A DNA stretch of 64,000 nucleotides from Lottia gigantea (lineage: Eukaryota; Mollusca; Gastropoda; Lottiidae), in assembly GCF_000327385.1 (NCBI RefSeq), contig NW_008708133.1, forward strand, positions 2,122,713 to 2,186,712, given 5' to 3'. The notes under the pieces are model-generated. The model saw only the letters and a list, made by a program, of their open reading frames with translations. It was not told the origin of the DNA and did no database searches. Both the position numbers and the translations under genes were made by a program. Positions 11,316 to 26,300 of this stretch are shown here, piece after piece (position 1 is the first letter of the stretch; every line of letters starts with the position of its first letter).

Positions 11316-14300
11316 CTACAAAGAAACATATATTTTTGTATAAGCATAGAGAGATGCTGAGATTTGCTCAATAACTGAAATCTGACTAAAACAAATAGCT
11401 AAATGGTTTTACAAAACAAAACTTGGAATCATGGTTGATGAAAGACATTTATAATAAAATCATACTATAAAAACTCTGATAAATAATTTTTCCAAAGGTG
11501 GTTTCTACCAATGCTGATTTCCCTAAAAGACATATAAAACAATGTAAATCGTACCTGATACTAGCTGGACTATGAGCATCTGTTACTATTTCTAAATGTA
11601 TAGCTTCTTTAGTACTTGATGAACACCATACCTTTCAATGATATTAAATTCAATCATTTTAAAAACATGTAAATTAAACTGATCATAAAGTCGGGAACTA
11701 GATATCACATGCTTGGCCTCTATATAACTCAAAAGATAGCTTGCCAGGAAAGGTAACAAACGCCCACTACCAGTTGTCAGAAATGATAACAAAGCCTGTA
11801 GTGGTTTAATATGTGGAACCAATCATCCGATTTTTACTAATTTCAACCTTTACTGAGATCTGATACCAAGTTTCATCAAGCCAAATTAGACGTATTGAAT
11901 TAATTTAGGGCAATAACTCCAATACTGTTCACCCAATTGTTACCAATCTTGTCCATATATACATGCAATAATGCATACCAAGTTTCATCGAGATCAGATA
12001 AAAACTGCACCCTGTATCATGACTACAAGCCAAATTTGTAGGGTTTTTACTAAATCAAGGGCAATGAGTCCAAAACTATTTATCTGATTATGACCAAATT
12101 CAAACTTCAAACAATAACTCTGAAACCAGTCATCCGATTATTACCAATTTCGAACTTGACTGAGATCTCATCAATATATACAAACATACCAAGTTTTATC
12201 AAGATCAGATAAAAACTGTGGCCTCTATTGTGTATACAACAAATGTGGATGGACGGACGGGGGCGATAGAAATATACGTCCACATTTCCATGTGGGCGTT
12301 TAAAGAGATTCCAACCTTAACCTGCCATCTGTCATGTTCTGCCAATTTCTAAATAGTATTATTTAAAATAAAAGAGAACTTACTTGAGCAAATGCTAGAA
12401 AAAATAATTGTTTATGTGATAAACCAATAGCTGGTAGTGGGGGTTCTTCACCATGTTTCTCTATCCAGCTAACATATGCCTAAAATGACAATTTATTGTT
12501 GTTCAACTGAGATATATTCTCTATATTTTATTTTTTATATCAGCTTGTATTGTTGATTAATGTTTAGAATTTGTACATGTTTTGAATACATGATTTGAAT
12601 AAGACGTACACAAATATCCTCATTCACCTATATCAATATATTTCATTGAAATTTCTAGATCATTGCCTTTTAATTTGTTCCCCATAAAAGTTTTACACAT
12701 GAATTCTTACATTAAATTGTTCAGAGTAAGTTAATGAAACACATGAGAATCAAATAATACTTACATTAAATGCAGATTTAAGACCACCATTATCTGCTAT
12801 ATTCTCTCCTAATGTTTGTTTACCACGCATCTAAAAATATAAGCACAGAAGACAATGACATGATATATTTGTGGTGTAGAATAGAAAACTAAATTTACTA
12901 ATATTTTACTGCCTTTTACACAAAAACTGTTGCATCATATCTATTTACATCAGGTTTTGTAATTTTATTTCAAAATATAGAATGATTATTTAAATGACTT
13001 ACATTTTTGCCATTAAGTTTATAACTAGAGTACTGGTCTGTCATACATTGAGCACGTTCATTAAACTTTATAACTGAATCATTATTCCACCATGGTCTTA
13101 AATTACCATGTTTATCAAATTCTCGACCTAAAAATAATTCATTTCAATTCTCTTCAAATACTAGTTTAACAACTAAATTCTTTGAATGACAAATAACGAA
13201 GGTATGATTGCATCATACTGCTTTGTTTTCATATTGGTTATTTACTTTTTTTTTACAGTTGAAAATATTTGATTTTCATTAACATTTTTTTTTGCCAAAA
13301 TTAATCAACAAATGCTAATTTGATTTCAGATTTATATGGTGTAGACAGTCAATAAGGGCAAATAATTCTGCACAGCCCCAATTGTTGCACAGTTTCGATG
13401 TTAGTACTTCCACTGACATCACTTCTGGCAGAATTGAGTTATGTCAAAATAATATATGCATAATGATAGTATCATGAATACAAACTGTTTTATTTTTTAG
13501 TTATTTGTTATCCAATTGGCGAATATCAGTATCAATGTTTGAACGTTTGTCTACATTTTGTAGGCAGCCGAATTCTGATTTTCAGTTAAACCTTTTTTTT
13601 TATAATCGGAAGTTCTTTATGAAAGTTTGAAGGCAAACATACGACCTTTGCCTTTGATGACCTTGTGTTAATCATGATTTTTGACCTTGACTTTTCTTAT
13701 CCTTTTTTCAAATTTCATCAACCTTAGTATGTAGTGTATAATTAAATTCAGAATTTGATAGAAATATTGAATTCGAATTGTATGCGTGCGCATTACCAAT
13801 TTTCCTATTTCTTTTCCAAATTTCTTCAAACATCTATGTATTTGAATAGACAATTTCTGAATTGAATTGGGTTATATTGGAATTTGTGAAACATTTTATG
13901 TTTTGATTTATGCATTTCTTTCAACTTCTACAATTTTATTTGATTGATCCTTAAAATTGATCCTCGAACTTTTCGAATCAGCTGCCATCTTGAAATGACC
14001 GATTTTTCTTCAAATCTAAATTCAGCCTCTACTTTCTATCATCTATTGTATTTTGATCAAAATTCAATAATTGTGCTGACTGAAGCATAATTTGGTTTTA
14101 GCAGAATAAAAATATGCAAAATTTCCCCCATTGTATCAGGTTTGATACACACTGCATGGGTGTGACTTTAGTTTTCTTTTTTTTTCTGCCAAAGAATAAA
14201 AGAATAAGGATGCTGGGCTTCCACCCACCAAAATCAATTCTTCTCTAGTATTAAGTAGAGCCAAAAATAATAGAGGGAAATTCCTCATACAGTTAATAAG

Positions 14301-17300
14301 ATAGCCTGCCAGGCATGATAATATACGCCCACTGGCAGCTTTGATTTTGAATAAAAATATTTAGCAGTACAGTAACAATCACCAGTTGAAATATTCAACC
14401 TTCAGTCATACACTTCTTTTGAACTCTTTAGGGTGATACTGAATAATATTGAGTATGAGTTATTGCCCTTGTTCTTGAAAACGTGTTCAACGCGGGACTG
14501 AATAATAAAACCAAGTTTTGTCAAAATCCAGTAAGAATCATGCCTTTTAGTGCTTAAGAGCCAAATTTGAAAGTGTTTTCAAGAACAAGGGCAATAACTC
14601 ATACTAAATATTTTTCGTTTTGTCTGATTGTCAATAGGGTTTATCCTTGGGTGATAACAAACACTCATGCCTAGTTTTGTCAAAATTTTGTCCCTTCTAG
14701 AGTGTTTACAAGCTAAAAATTTAACAAGGGCAATAACTTATACTAAATATTTTTCAATTCTTCTGATTTTCAATAGGGTTCATCCTTGGGTGATTACGAA
14801 CACACAAGTTTTGTCAAAATCCGTCAAGAATTGTGTCTTGTAGAGTGTTTACGAGCAATTCTGGACGGACCGACGGACGGAAATATACGCCCCCCATTTC
14901 ATTTGGGCGTATAAAAATTAGATACTATTTATGATAAAAAAATGGATGTAAAATAAAGGACAAGAAATGAACTTTGAACTAGAAAGAGCACAATTGACTG
15001 AGTCAATGGTAATATTTGTAATTTCTTGTATTAGATGAGGTTATATTTGAGAGGTTTTATAGCACAGTGGGTTAAGCACATCGGTTCTTTACATGATGTC
15101 ATCTGCTTGGTTAAGTCGAGGAAATGAGACTGTGGGTTCTGATCTTGATCGGTGTGTGAGTATTACAACCCTGAAATCATCTTCACTCATAATTCCATTC
15201 GACTCAGCTGTAAATGGGTATGGATAATCTAGGAAAGATCAATACAAAGAGGTTTGGCCAAAGACCAGCTGGAAGAGAGGATCCCCGTGTAACCTTAAGT
15301 TGTAATTCTTGTAAAACATATTTGTTTCTTTCTTACAATGTGAGAGAGATACAGTAGTAGTTTCACAAAAATCTAAAGAATAGTGCTTAATAAATCAATT
15401 GTACAGTGACATAGTTTCAGATTCTGTTTTAATATTTCTATTTTTTAATCAATTTTTTTTTATTGCAGTTTATAACATGAAATGCTCATAGTACTAACAA
15501 ATTTCAACATGAATAGTAAAGTTTGTCAAGTTCTCTTTTTTTTTTATGTCTAGCAGTAGCTAAAAGCAGAAACAAAATAGGTAATCAAAAGGAATAAGCA
15601 GTGAAAAGAAAACCCAAAATTTTAGTAAGGTAGTGAGCAGTTAATAATAACAAAAAATAGTTAATCCCCATCACCTTGATCATCAAATCCATGTGTTAAC
15701 TCATGTCCCATCACCACACCCATAGCTCCAAAATTGAGCGACCTGTTAATAGAATATATTATAAGCATTAACATGTACAAGTTAATCTGTTAATTCAAAC
15801 AACTGAGCAACAGTGATGACAGTTGTTAAAATCAAAAATTCCAGTACTACAGCATTTTTTTTATATATATTTTTACATGCCCTTGGATGTTAATCATATA
15901 TGTGCAATGCTTGAAATTAAACAGAGATGCTACCGATGTCACTGTCAAAGCTTCCAAGGTAACACTGGATGAAGATGCTTAAAAACACTTGGCATGAATA
16001 AGCGGAATGCATATAAATAAAGAATACCCATAAAATAGTAAGAAGGTCTACTCTCATTATATAATACATTCACCTCAGCAACACACTTACAACTAGTAGG
16101 ACAGAGATTTTATGCTCAACTAATGCAGGTTTAATAAATATCCATATCTAATAAATAAGGATAAAAAATTGCTTGGGAGAAAAAAGTGATTTGAAACATT
16201 GTTTATAATCTTGAATAAGAAATGTATAACTTTAAACAATACTTAATAGTCAATAACCTTTGATAAGAGGAAAAAATTGAAAAACTTACTTGGGGAATGT
16301 TTGATCATAGAATGGTGCTTGTAAAATACCAGCAGGAAAAACAATTTCATTTTTAGAAGGCGTATAGTATGCATTAATAGTTGCAGGTGTCATACTCCAT
16401 CTATGAATACAAAAAACATTGAGCTCGAAACTGTATTGTTATCATTAATTTTTAAGTTATTTATATTCTTTTAAAATTTCCAGAAAGCAGACTCCAACCA
16501 GAAGTGGTGTAGTGGAAAACACCTAAATCAGTAAATCCGAAATCAGTAATAAAACAATTATCTATTGTTCAATTTTCTTCAACTTTTTTTGTGTGTATTC
16601 TTAAACAACCAAAAAGACTATTGATTTGTACCATCATCATCTTTGTTTTGCACCTTTGCCATGTATGCAAATTCTAAACTGTCATCTTGAAAAATGAAAA
16701 AAACTACAATTTTAATCCCTTCAGAAGCCTTTTTTTGAATTTTGGCTTTGTCTTTGAATAATTTCCTGTCAAAGTTTTTCTGACAGGCCACATTTCAAGT
16801 AGTGATAACCTTTGACCATGAGTTCCACAACCTTCATCTTTCTATTTCAAGATCTCTGTTACCTAGATTGCTCTTTGAGATCTTGGTACATTACCTTTTT
16901 ATTCCTGACCCTGGCAATTTGCAAATATTGCCAATATTTAGAGGATTATATCATATGAACTTAGGCCCTTTCAACATTTAGATTGATGTTATTGTTTTGT
17001 GCTTGTCATAAGCTTTCTAATAATGTTAACTTTCAGAAATATGCATTATTGAATATAGGCGATTTTGATATTTATATGGATGCTGGATTGAGTTCTATTT
17101 AATCAAGTGAAAAAATTGTCAGATTTATAATGTGAAACTTTACAGCTTAAGATAAATATATAAAATAATATGCATTATTAAAGTTTTGGAAATAGTTAAG
17201 AAGTTCATATAACCAGGTCAGCTTGTCATAGAGGGTTGATGTGAAAAAAGATGATTTTAATATTTATGCAGACTCTTGTTCTAATTAACTCAGCAGATTA

Positions 17301-20300
17301 TAATGTGCAATTTCAGAGCTTTAAATAGATATATAAGATAATATGCAAAAAATTATATTAAATATAAGAGACCATAAAGATTATGTAACATTGTAACAGG
17401 TCATGAAGTCAAAGCGGGTTAATTTCACACCTTTGTAGTTTTGGGTATTAATATTAAGTAAACAAAGCAAAAGAAAACAATTTTGAAGGTTATAATACAT
17501 TTAAACCTAAGACCTAAAGAAAGCTTGCGTTGCAAGGTAACATACGCCCACTGGCAGCTGTCAGAAATAATAAAACAGTCTTTAGTGACTAAAGTACGAA
17601 TTTTCTCATATTGAAGAAATTATTCATGATGAATAATTCCACAAAATTTTTTAAAATCAATATCAATAACCCAAATACAACAAACAATTAAATCACACAG
17701 CTCTAATCAAGGGAAAAAAACAACTTTTGATGCGTGTTTACAAAGTCAAGGGCAATAACTCAAAAAATGTTCATCAAAAATATCTCGTTAGAACTTGTCG
17801 AGATCTTATCAATTTCAATGATCACACCAAGTTTCATCAGAATCGGTTGGAAACTGTAGCTTCTATTGTGCTCACAAACAAATTTTGACGCGTATTTCGT
17901 AAGTTAATGGCAATAACTCAAAAAAGTTTCATCGAAAATGCGTCAAGTTAGAACTTGTCCGAGATCTTATCAATTCCAATGATCACAATAAGTTTCATCA
18001 AAATCGGTTGAAAACTGTGGCGTCACTCCTGCTCACAAACTATTTTTAACAAATTTCGACGCATTTTAACAAAGTCAAGGGCAATAACTCAAAAACCGTT
18101 CATCGAAAATGCGTCAAGTTAGAACTTGTCCGAGATCTTATCAATTCCAATGATCACACCAAGTTTCATCAGAATCGGTTAAAACTGTAGCTTCAATCCT
18201 ACTCACGAACTATTTTAAACAAATATTGACGCGTTTTTTTAAAGTCAAGGGCAATAACTCAAAAACCGTTCATCGAGAATGCGTCAAATTAGAACTTGTC
18301 AGAGATCTTATCAATTCCAATGATCACACCAAGTTTCATCAGAATCGGTTGAAAACTGTAACGTCAATCCTGCTCACGAACTATTTTTAACAAATTTTGA
18401 CGTGTTTTTACTAAGTCAAGGGCAATAACTCAAAATCCGTTCATTGAAAATGCATCAAATTAGAACTTGTCCGAGATCTTATCAATTCCAATGATCACAC
18501 CAAGTTTCATCAGAATCGGTTGAAAACTGTAGCATCAATCCTGCTCACAAACTATTTTTAACAAATTTCAACACGTTTTAACAAAGTCAAGGGCAATAAC
18601 TCAAGAACCGTTCATCAGAATGGTGTCAAGTTAGAACTTATCTGAGATCTTATCAATTCCAATGATCACACCAAGTTTCATCAGAATCGGTTGAAAACTG
18701 TAGCTTCAATCCTGCTCACGAACTATTTTTAACAAATTTCAACACGTTTTAACAAAGTCAAGGGCAATAACTCAAAAACCGTTCATCAGAATGGCGTCAA
18801 GTTAGAACTTATCCGAGATCTTATCAATTCCAATGATCACACCAAGTTTCATCAGAATCGGTTGAAAACTGTAGCTTCAATCCTGCTCACGAACTATTTT
18901 TAACAAATTTCAACACGTTTTAACAAAGTCAAGGGTAATAACTCAAAAACTGTTCATCGAAAATGCGTCAAGTTAGAACTTGTCTGAGATCTTATCAATT
19001 CCAATGATCACACCAAGTTTCATCAGAATCAGTTGAAAACTGTAGCTTCAATCCTGCTCACGAACTATTTTAAACAAATATTGACGCGTTTTTACAAAGT
19101 CAAGGGCAATAACTCAAAAACCGTTCATCGAGAATGCGTCAAATTAGAACTTGTCAGAGATCTTATCAATTCCAATGATCACACCAAGTTTCATCAGAAT
19201 CGGTTGAAAACTGTAGCGTCAATCCTGCTCACGAACTATTTTTAACAAATTTTGACGCGTTTTTACTGAGTCAAGGGCAATAACTCAAAATCCGTTCATT
19301 GAAAATGCGTCAAATTAGAACTTGTCCGAGATCTTATCAATTCCAATGATCACACCAAGTTTCATCAGAATCGGTTGAAAACTGTAGCGTCAATCCTGCT
19401 CACAAACTATTTTTAACAAATTTCAACACGTTTTAACAAAGTCAAGGGCAATGACTCAAAAACCGTTCATCAGAATGGCGTCAAGTTAGAACTTATCCGA
19501 GATCTTATCAATTCCAATGATTACACCATGTTTCATCAGAATCGGTTGAAAACTGTAGCTTCAATCCTGCTCACGTACTATTTTTAACAAATTTCAACAC
19601 GTTTTAACAAAGTCAAGGGCAATAACTCAAAAACCGTTCATCGAAAATGCGTCAAGTTAGAACTTGTCCGAGATCTTATCAATTCCAATGATCACACCAA
19701 GTTTCATCAGAATCGGTTGAAAACTGTAGCTTCAATCCTGCTCACGAACTATTTTTAACAAATTTCAACACGTTTTAACAAAGTCAAGGGCAATAACTCA
19801 AAAACTGTTCATCGAAAATGCGTCAAGTTAGAACTTGTCCGAGATCTTATCAATTCCCATGATCACACCAAGTTTCATCAAAATCAGATGAAAACTGTAG
19901 TTTCAATTGTGCCCACAACATATGCTGACAAACGGACGGACTGTCAGACAGGGTCGACGGCTGTAAACGAACACATTTTCATGTGGACATATAAAAATTC
20001 ACATTTTAAAATATTGACAGTCTTTTCCTATTCACCTTTTAAGAAATAAAACCATAGGGAATGTAAACTAGCTTGGAAGCTGGCAGATCTGTGTCAAACA
20101 GGTCTAGTTACAAATTGCAGTTGATAAATATAAATTGCAATTGTCCAATACAAATTACAGTTGTCAAATATATCTGTCAAATACAATTGCAGGATAATTT
20201 AGAATGTTCCTGTTCCCCACATGGTGCCAAAATACAGTCTAATAGATTTATAAATAAGGAAAAATCCTATGGACATTGTAGAATCAGAGATGCCAACATT

Positions 20301-23300
20301 TGATTTTGAGTAATGAATATGTGTCGCTAGACACTAAGTCTGCAAAGTAGCTGCTTAAGCACATAGTATTGCTGTCTCTGTTAAACTCCCCCTTTTGAAA
20401 TCTGTCAGTCTGCGCCATTACTATATTTTACTTGTCCCCCCATATAATGTATTTTATTTTGGACTTAATGGTTTGTGATCCATTTAAATCACACATCAAC
20501 CAAAAGATAAGACACATCTATCAGTAGGCCTATCTATTCTTATATCTCAATTCATCTAATATCGATCGGCATAAATGGGGAGGAGACACATTTATGGCCA
20601 TGTAGAACATTGGTGAACTTGTCTGAAATGCAAGTCAAGTATCATTTTCAGTGCAGGCCTTTTTTCTCACCACTAGCTGAAATTTGTAAAAATTGGTAAA
20701 AATATCGGAAAATTTTTATTGTTCACAAATAGAAGTAACATTAGCCTTGTGTTTTCTTGTTCCAGACATCTAAAATATAATTTGATGCTTCTCTATTTTT
20801 GAAAACAAATATCAAACTGGTTGTCAAGGATTTGGAAGTATTCACTTAGAAAGCATCGATGGACAAATCAAAATGATTTTGTGCAAATCCAACAAGCCTC
20901 GTCAGTTTGTGTTTATGTGAGTCTTGACGTAAATGGCATTTGCAGATGCTTAAGTTTTTAGGCCTGCAGTGGTAGGTAATTCAAGCATCTGATTGATTTA
21001 TGATTTAAGGGGATTCTATTGGTTTAAATTGTAGTCGCGATTATATAAATAACAGCACAATGACTAAATGCTAAAGATTTGATAACTGCAAATGACCTTA
21101 TATTAATCATAAATATTCTTTAATTGAATTTAAAAACGATTAGGATTCAGTTTTAATGCTGCTGATGAGGATATCGTAATGAAATTACACCAAAATCATA
21201 ACGTCATAATTTAACTGAAATATCTTAATCATTATGCCGAAATCGGAATGGTTGGCATCTCTGTAGAATAACTGGAAATGTCTTGATGAACTCCTTCATC
21301 TTTTTTTTTTTTTTTTTTTTTAAATATAGCCAAATTTAAGTGAAATTATGGTTTTAAACATCTTGAAAATTCTCAAAAACAAAAGTCCCAAAAGTGGGTT
21401 AGTACAACTCCAATACAACATTTTCAGACTAGCCCTACACATGTTGTATATATATCACGACCGAGAATGGGCAGGGCTTAAATCTTTTTTTTTTCAATTT
21501 AAGAAAGTATTTTGTTGCGAAACATAAATAAAGGGGAAGTAATTGAAGGTAAGAAATATTACAGAAATTATGATTTACCATCAAAAGTAAGAGACAATAG
21601 ACTAGTACTTACGAGTTTTTCTTTGGTGGTTTCCTCAATGTTTTAAGGTTTTCAGCCAGTTGGTATTTCAAATTTCTGACATTATTATAAAAATATTCAG
21701 ATTCATTTATAAATAACTGAAAAGAAATAGTTATGGAATCTAACACCCAATATCCAATTTTTTTTTTCATTGATTATAATCAATAACTTAACAAAGATAT
21801 AGTCATATCAATTATGTTTCAATCGATTTGAAACTTAAAGGAGTTTTCATGAAAAAGAGACAATCAATTTTCTAATATTATTTCTTTTAAACTGGTTTTT
21901 TAGTTTTTAATAAAATGATTTCAATTGGCAATTCAATATTCTGCTTTGTAATCAATAAAAGTTGTCAAGAGTTTATGTCAAACCTTATAAATTTCTAATA
22001 TTTGGAATTCAGCCAGAATAAACAGAGTATTGTACAGAACAAAGTTCAACATAATAGAGATCATGCAGAAATTTCTTCATGAACAAGAAAAAGGGCAATA
22101 ACTCATACTAATTTTTTTTTCAATTATTCTGATTTTCAATAGGGTATATCTTTGAGTGAGAGCAAACACTCAAACCAAGTCCCATCAAAATCTGTCAAGA
22201 ATTGCACCTTCTAGAGTGTTTACGAGCATTTCAAGAACAAGGGCAATAACTCATGCTAAATATTTTTCAATTTTTCTTATTTTCAATAGGGTTCCTTACA
22301 AACAATCTAAGTTTTGTCAAAATCAGTCAAGAATTGTGCCTTCTAGAATGTTTATTAGCAATTGTGGAGGGACTGACTGATGTGTAGACGGACAGATCAA
22401 CATGGGAGAAGACAATCATTCCATGTGGGTGTATAATCAAAATCAGGGAATTCTGCGCTGTCAAATATATTTTGAAAGTAAAATCCACAATTTTGTCAAT
22501 TTACATACACATTAAATACTTACCTTTTCATATTCTTTATCTAACTGAGTAGCATTCAATATATATTGAGGAAAACCAATCATATTTACTACGGCATCAG
22601 CCTAAAATATGACTTACTGTTTTCAAATATACAATATTACAGACAAATATGATGTGGATTTACAAAGACAGAGATTATGAAACCAAGTGGATATCTGAGC
22701 ATAGAATGAAATGTAATAAACATTTTATCAAACCCAGTTCAAAATTCTTTCTAATAATCTTGGTTGAAATAAAAACAAACCTTATCTATAGCAGCTAGTC
22801 TTGTCTTTGCATCCATCCAAGTTAATTTAGGTAAATTCTTTTTGAATGCTGTTTTTATCATTTCTATCATTTCCTCTGCCTTATATCTGCTTTCACCATG
22901 TAGAGTTTCCCTAACAAACATAGCTCCTAGAGCAAACCCTAATACACTATTTGTATCAGTAATACAGGTACGCCATAAGTCATCTTTACCACTCACACCT
23001 ATACAAACATAATTCTGACATGTATCTTTCATCAATATATTCATATCTCAATGTCATTATGTATATGATGTTATATGAAAACATAAATACAATAGTACCT
23101 AAAATAGTGATGAGATTTATAGCAATGAATTCACTAAAAGGGTGCTGCCATGTTTGTTTTCTTGTTTTATCACGCATCAGACTTCTTCTATCCTACTACG
23201 AGGATTGACCCATTCTTTTCTTTTGTCACAGTTGCCGTAGACAAAAGGCAACTGGTTGATAAAACCTAAGTATTACCAAATTCCACTAGAAATATCCGAC

Positions 23301-26300
23301 AGTGATCAAAACATACACAAGAATGCTAACTTGATTCATACGAATTCTTATATTTTTCAATCAGGAATCAATATTTTTTGCGGTTTTTTGGGAGGGGCAA
23401 AATAAAATTACTACTTTAGCGGAAGTCTTGGATCCCTGTAATAGCTGACTGCATTTTCCCATCATCAAATGCTCAAAAAACCACTATAAATCTCTACTAA
23501 TAATAGAAGGTTTCTTTTAATGAAAAATCAAAAGTCCCCTATAGGCCCTGTGTTCAGTTCAGTTATAAACTGAAGGCTGATACTGAATGCATGTCTTTGA
23601 CACTATTGCCCATACTGCCCTAAATATCACACTCATACCTTCAATAGCTTCTGAATACTGTTCTTTAGCATCTCTAAACTTCTTGGATAATAATGGAGCA
23701 AAAGCCTTTATAACATGCCATACAAGATAATTCTTCACAATTCTAGACAGATAATATCAATCAATATAAATCAATTCATTACATCCAGAAATAATATTAC
23801 TTAATTGTTTTACAATTTCATTGTATTCCATCAACCTGGACAACATCAAAAAGTGATCATAAAGAGACCCGGAAATAGCAAATCTCACTCACAAAATTCT
23901 CATGAATAAGTAACATTAATAGATGTAATAGATAATGGCCAAATCTCGTCAAAATCTATCAAAATATTTCATTTCTATTCTGTTCACAAAACAGATTTTG
24001 CTGCATGTTTACAAAGTCATGGGCAATAACCAACAAATCACAAAATCTTAATTTCAATGGTATCCTGTATTTTGAAAATTGATTGAACAGTGTAGCTTCC
24101 ACTGTGGCCAAATCATAAACCTACCTCTGTCCATTTTCATCCTGTAATGATTTCTTTAAGATATCTGTTAGAGCACTAATATAGGTTGGAGCATAAAACA
24201 CCACCTCTTCTTTATTGGTAACCGAGATATTCACTATACCTAATAATCTGTTAAAATAACTTAACCAATTTATCTAAAATAAAACAGGAATTTCAGTGAA
24301 TATGATATGCAGTTATGTTTGTTTACTTTTGGGAGGCACTAAGAAAACTTAATACTAAATGATCTATTACTCTGTGCTTTAATCTTATCTGTAACGTAAC
24401 AGGACGTATCCTTTTAATTAACATTTTCATATATGCAAATATTGGTACTCTTTCAAGGCATTAACGTTTAATTCACAATTTGCCAATATTCTTACAAGAG
24501 TTCTAAATTCCAAAATCATTCCATTATTGTTTGAATCTAAGTAGTTCAAACAAAGACATCATTCCTTTTAATTATGATGAAAAACACAAGTTCTATAATA
24601 TGGACAAAACAACTTGTGAACACTTAACAAAAAACATGTTGATAAACAAAGAATAACAAAAATTTACTCACCATTGGAAATTTCTTTTGAATTTCAGCTA
24701 TTGTCATTTTATGATAAAGTTTTTGAATGCCACGTCTTTCAGAATTTGGTACTGTGGCCTTAAAGAAATTAATTTATTCTAATATGACATCAATAAATCC
24801 AATCTTTGCAACACTTCAATTTAAACTTAAATCAGAAATGTGTCTGAAAATACACTAAAATGGACGAGTTCTAAGAATCTCTCAATCATTTTTTTCAAAT
24901 TTCTGATTGCACTATGGAATATTTGTTCAACATCAAGCAACTCTTTGATTGAGCAGAACCATCTGAACTCAAAAGATAATATTTTAGTAGCCCACTTACA
25001 TTAGCCAATAAAGTTTCAAATTTGATAACTTCTATCATATTTTCAGTAGTTTCATTGCGTAAACTTCCATCACCATTGGCTAATAATAACTGTACATCTA
25101 CCATATATTTCAAATAAGCCTTTAATACTTTATCTTCTGTTATAGATTTATTGAGATAATAATCTCTTTCTGGTAATCCTAGTCCAGCTTGATCTACCTG
25201 AAAAGTCATGTTAAAACGTAATGCTCAACATTTTTAGGCACCAAAAATATTTATCGGAAATTTAGTGAAATCTTGTGTTTTACTTCTTTCTCTATTAATA
25301 ATTCATAATTATTTAACCATTGTGTTTTTAATTTAATCTCGTTCAGATTTAGTTTTGTGGATAGGACAAAAGTTAATGATTTCACAAGTATACACCAAGC
25401 TAAATGGACAAATTAAAAAACAAGTTAAAAACAAATTCAATTTCAATTTTCAGCATAAGCATAATGCCCCTTTAAAAACAATTACTTTCTCATAGGATAT
25501 GATTGTTGTCCTCTATTTCAAGTTGTGTCTCAACTTGGAAAGACACCAGCAAAACCATTTAAACTGAGCTGTTAATTAATATAGTTTTGAGCAGCACAAC
25601 TTTATTGTAAGAACATCAACATCATATTATTTAATGATTATAATATTCTTATTAATATAATTCAATATTTCTATTCTACTCTATTTCACTCTACAAATGT
25701 ATTGAGCACTATTTTAACAGTGAAAATATTTTATTATTGTATTATTAATATAATATGTATTTTTGATTATATTCCAAATCATACACACATATTAATTTAT
25801 ATCATAATAATTAAATCACGATTCCGTTTACACAGTATCATGCAATTTGATTGGATAATAGTGGTCACGTGAATTCGGTTTATATCTGTGTAATAAACGG
25901 AATGTAAATATAAGCTCCGCCCCTTGACGGACTACTTTTATCATTGAGATTACTTGACGTGGCCACTACACACTGTCGATGTCTTTCCTTCGAAATCTAC
26001 ACTTCACTGAATGATTACGGTATTTTGCCCAAATTCCCTCGAATGTGCACTCTCCAAATATCAACAAAATTATGATTTTTGAACTTATTTCGAACTCGTC
26101 TGTCAATAATTGAATTTTAAATTGGGCTGGTCCATCAACTTTCAAGCAGTAGACAGTAGACTATAAATAGGTGATCTACTTATTGCTGATTGGCTGTTCT
26201 CTACGATGTTTCTATTGTTAGTATCAGTTCATTATTGTTGTGTTAAAATGTTCAGTTCATTCCATAAATAATCATTCCATGTTTTTTACTTACATGTAAA

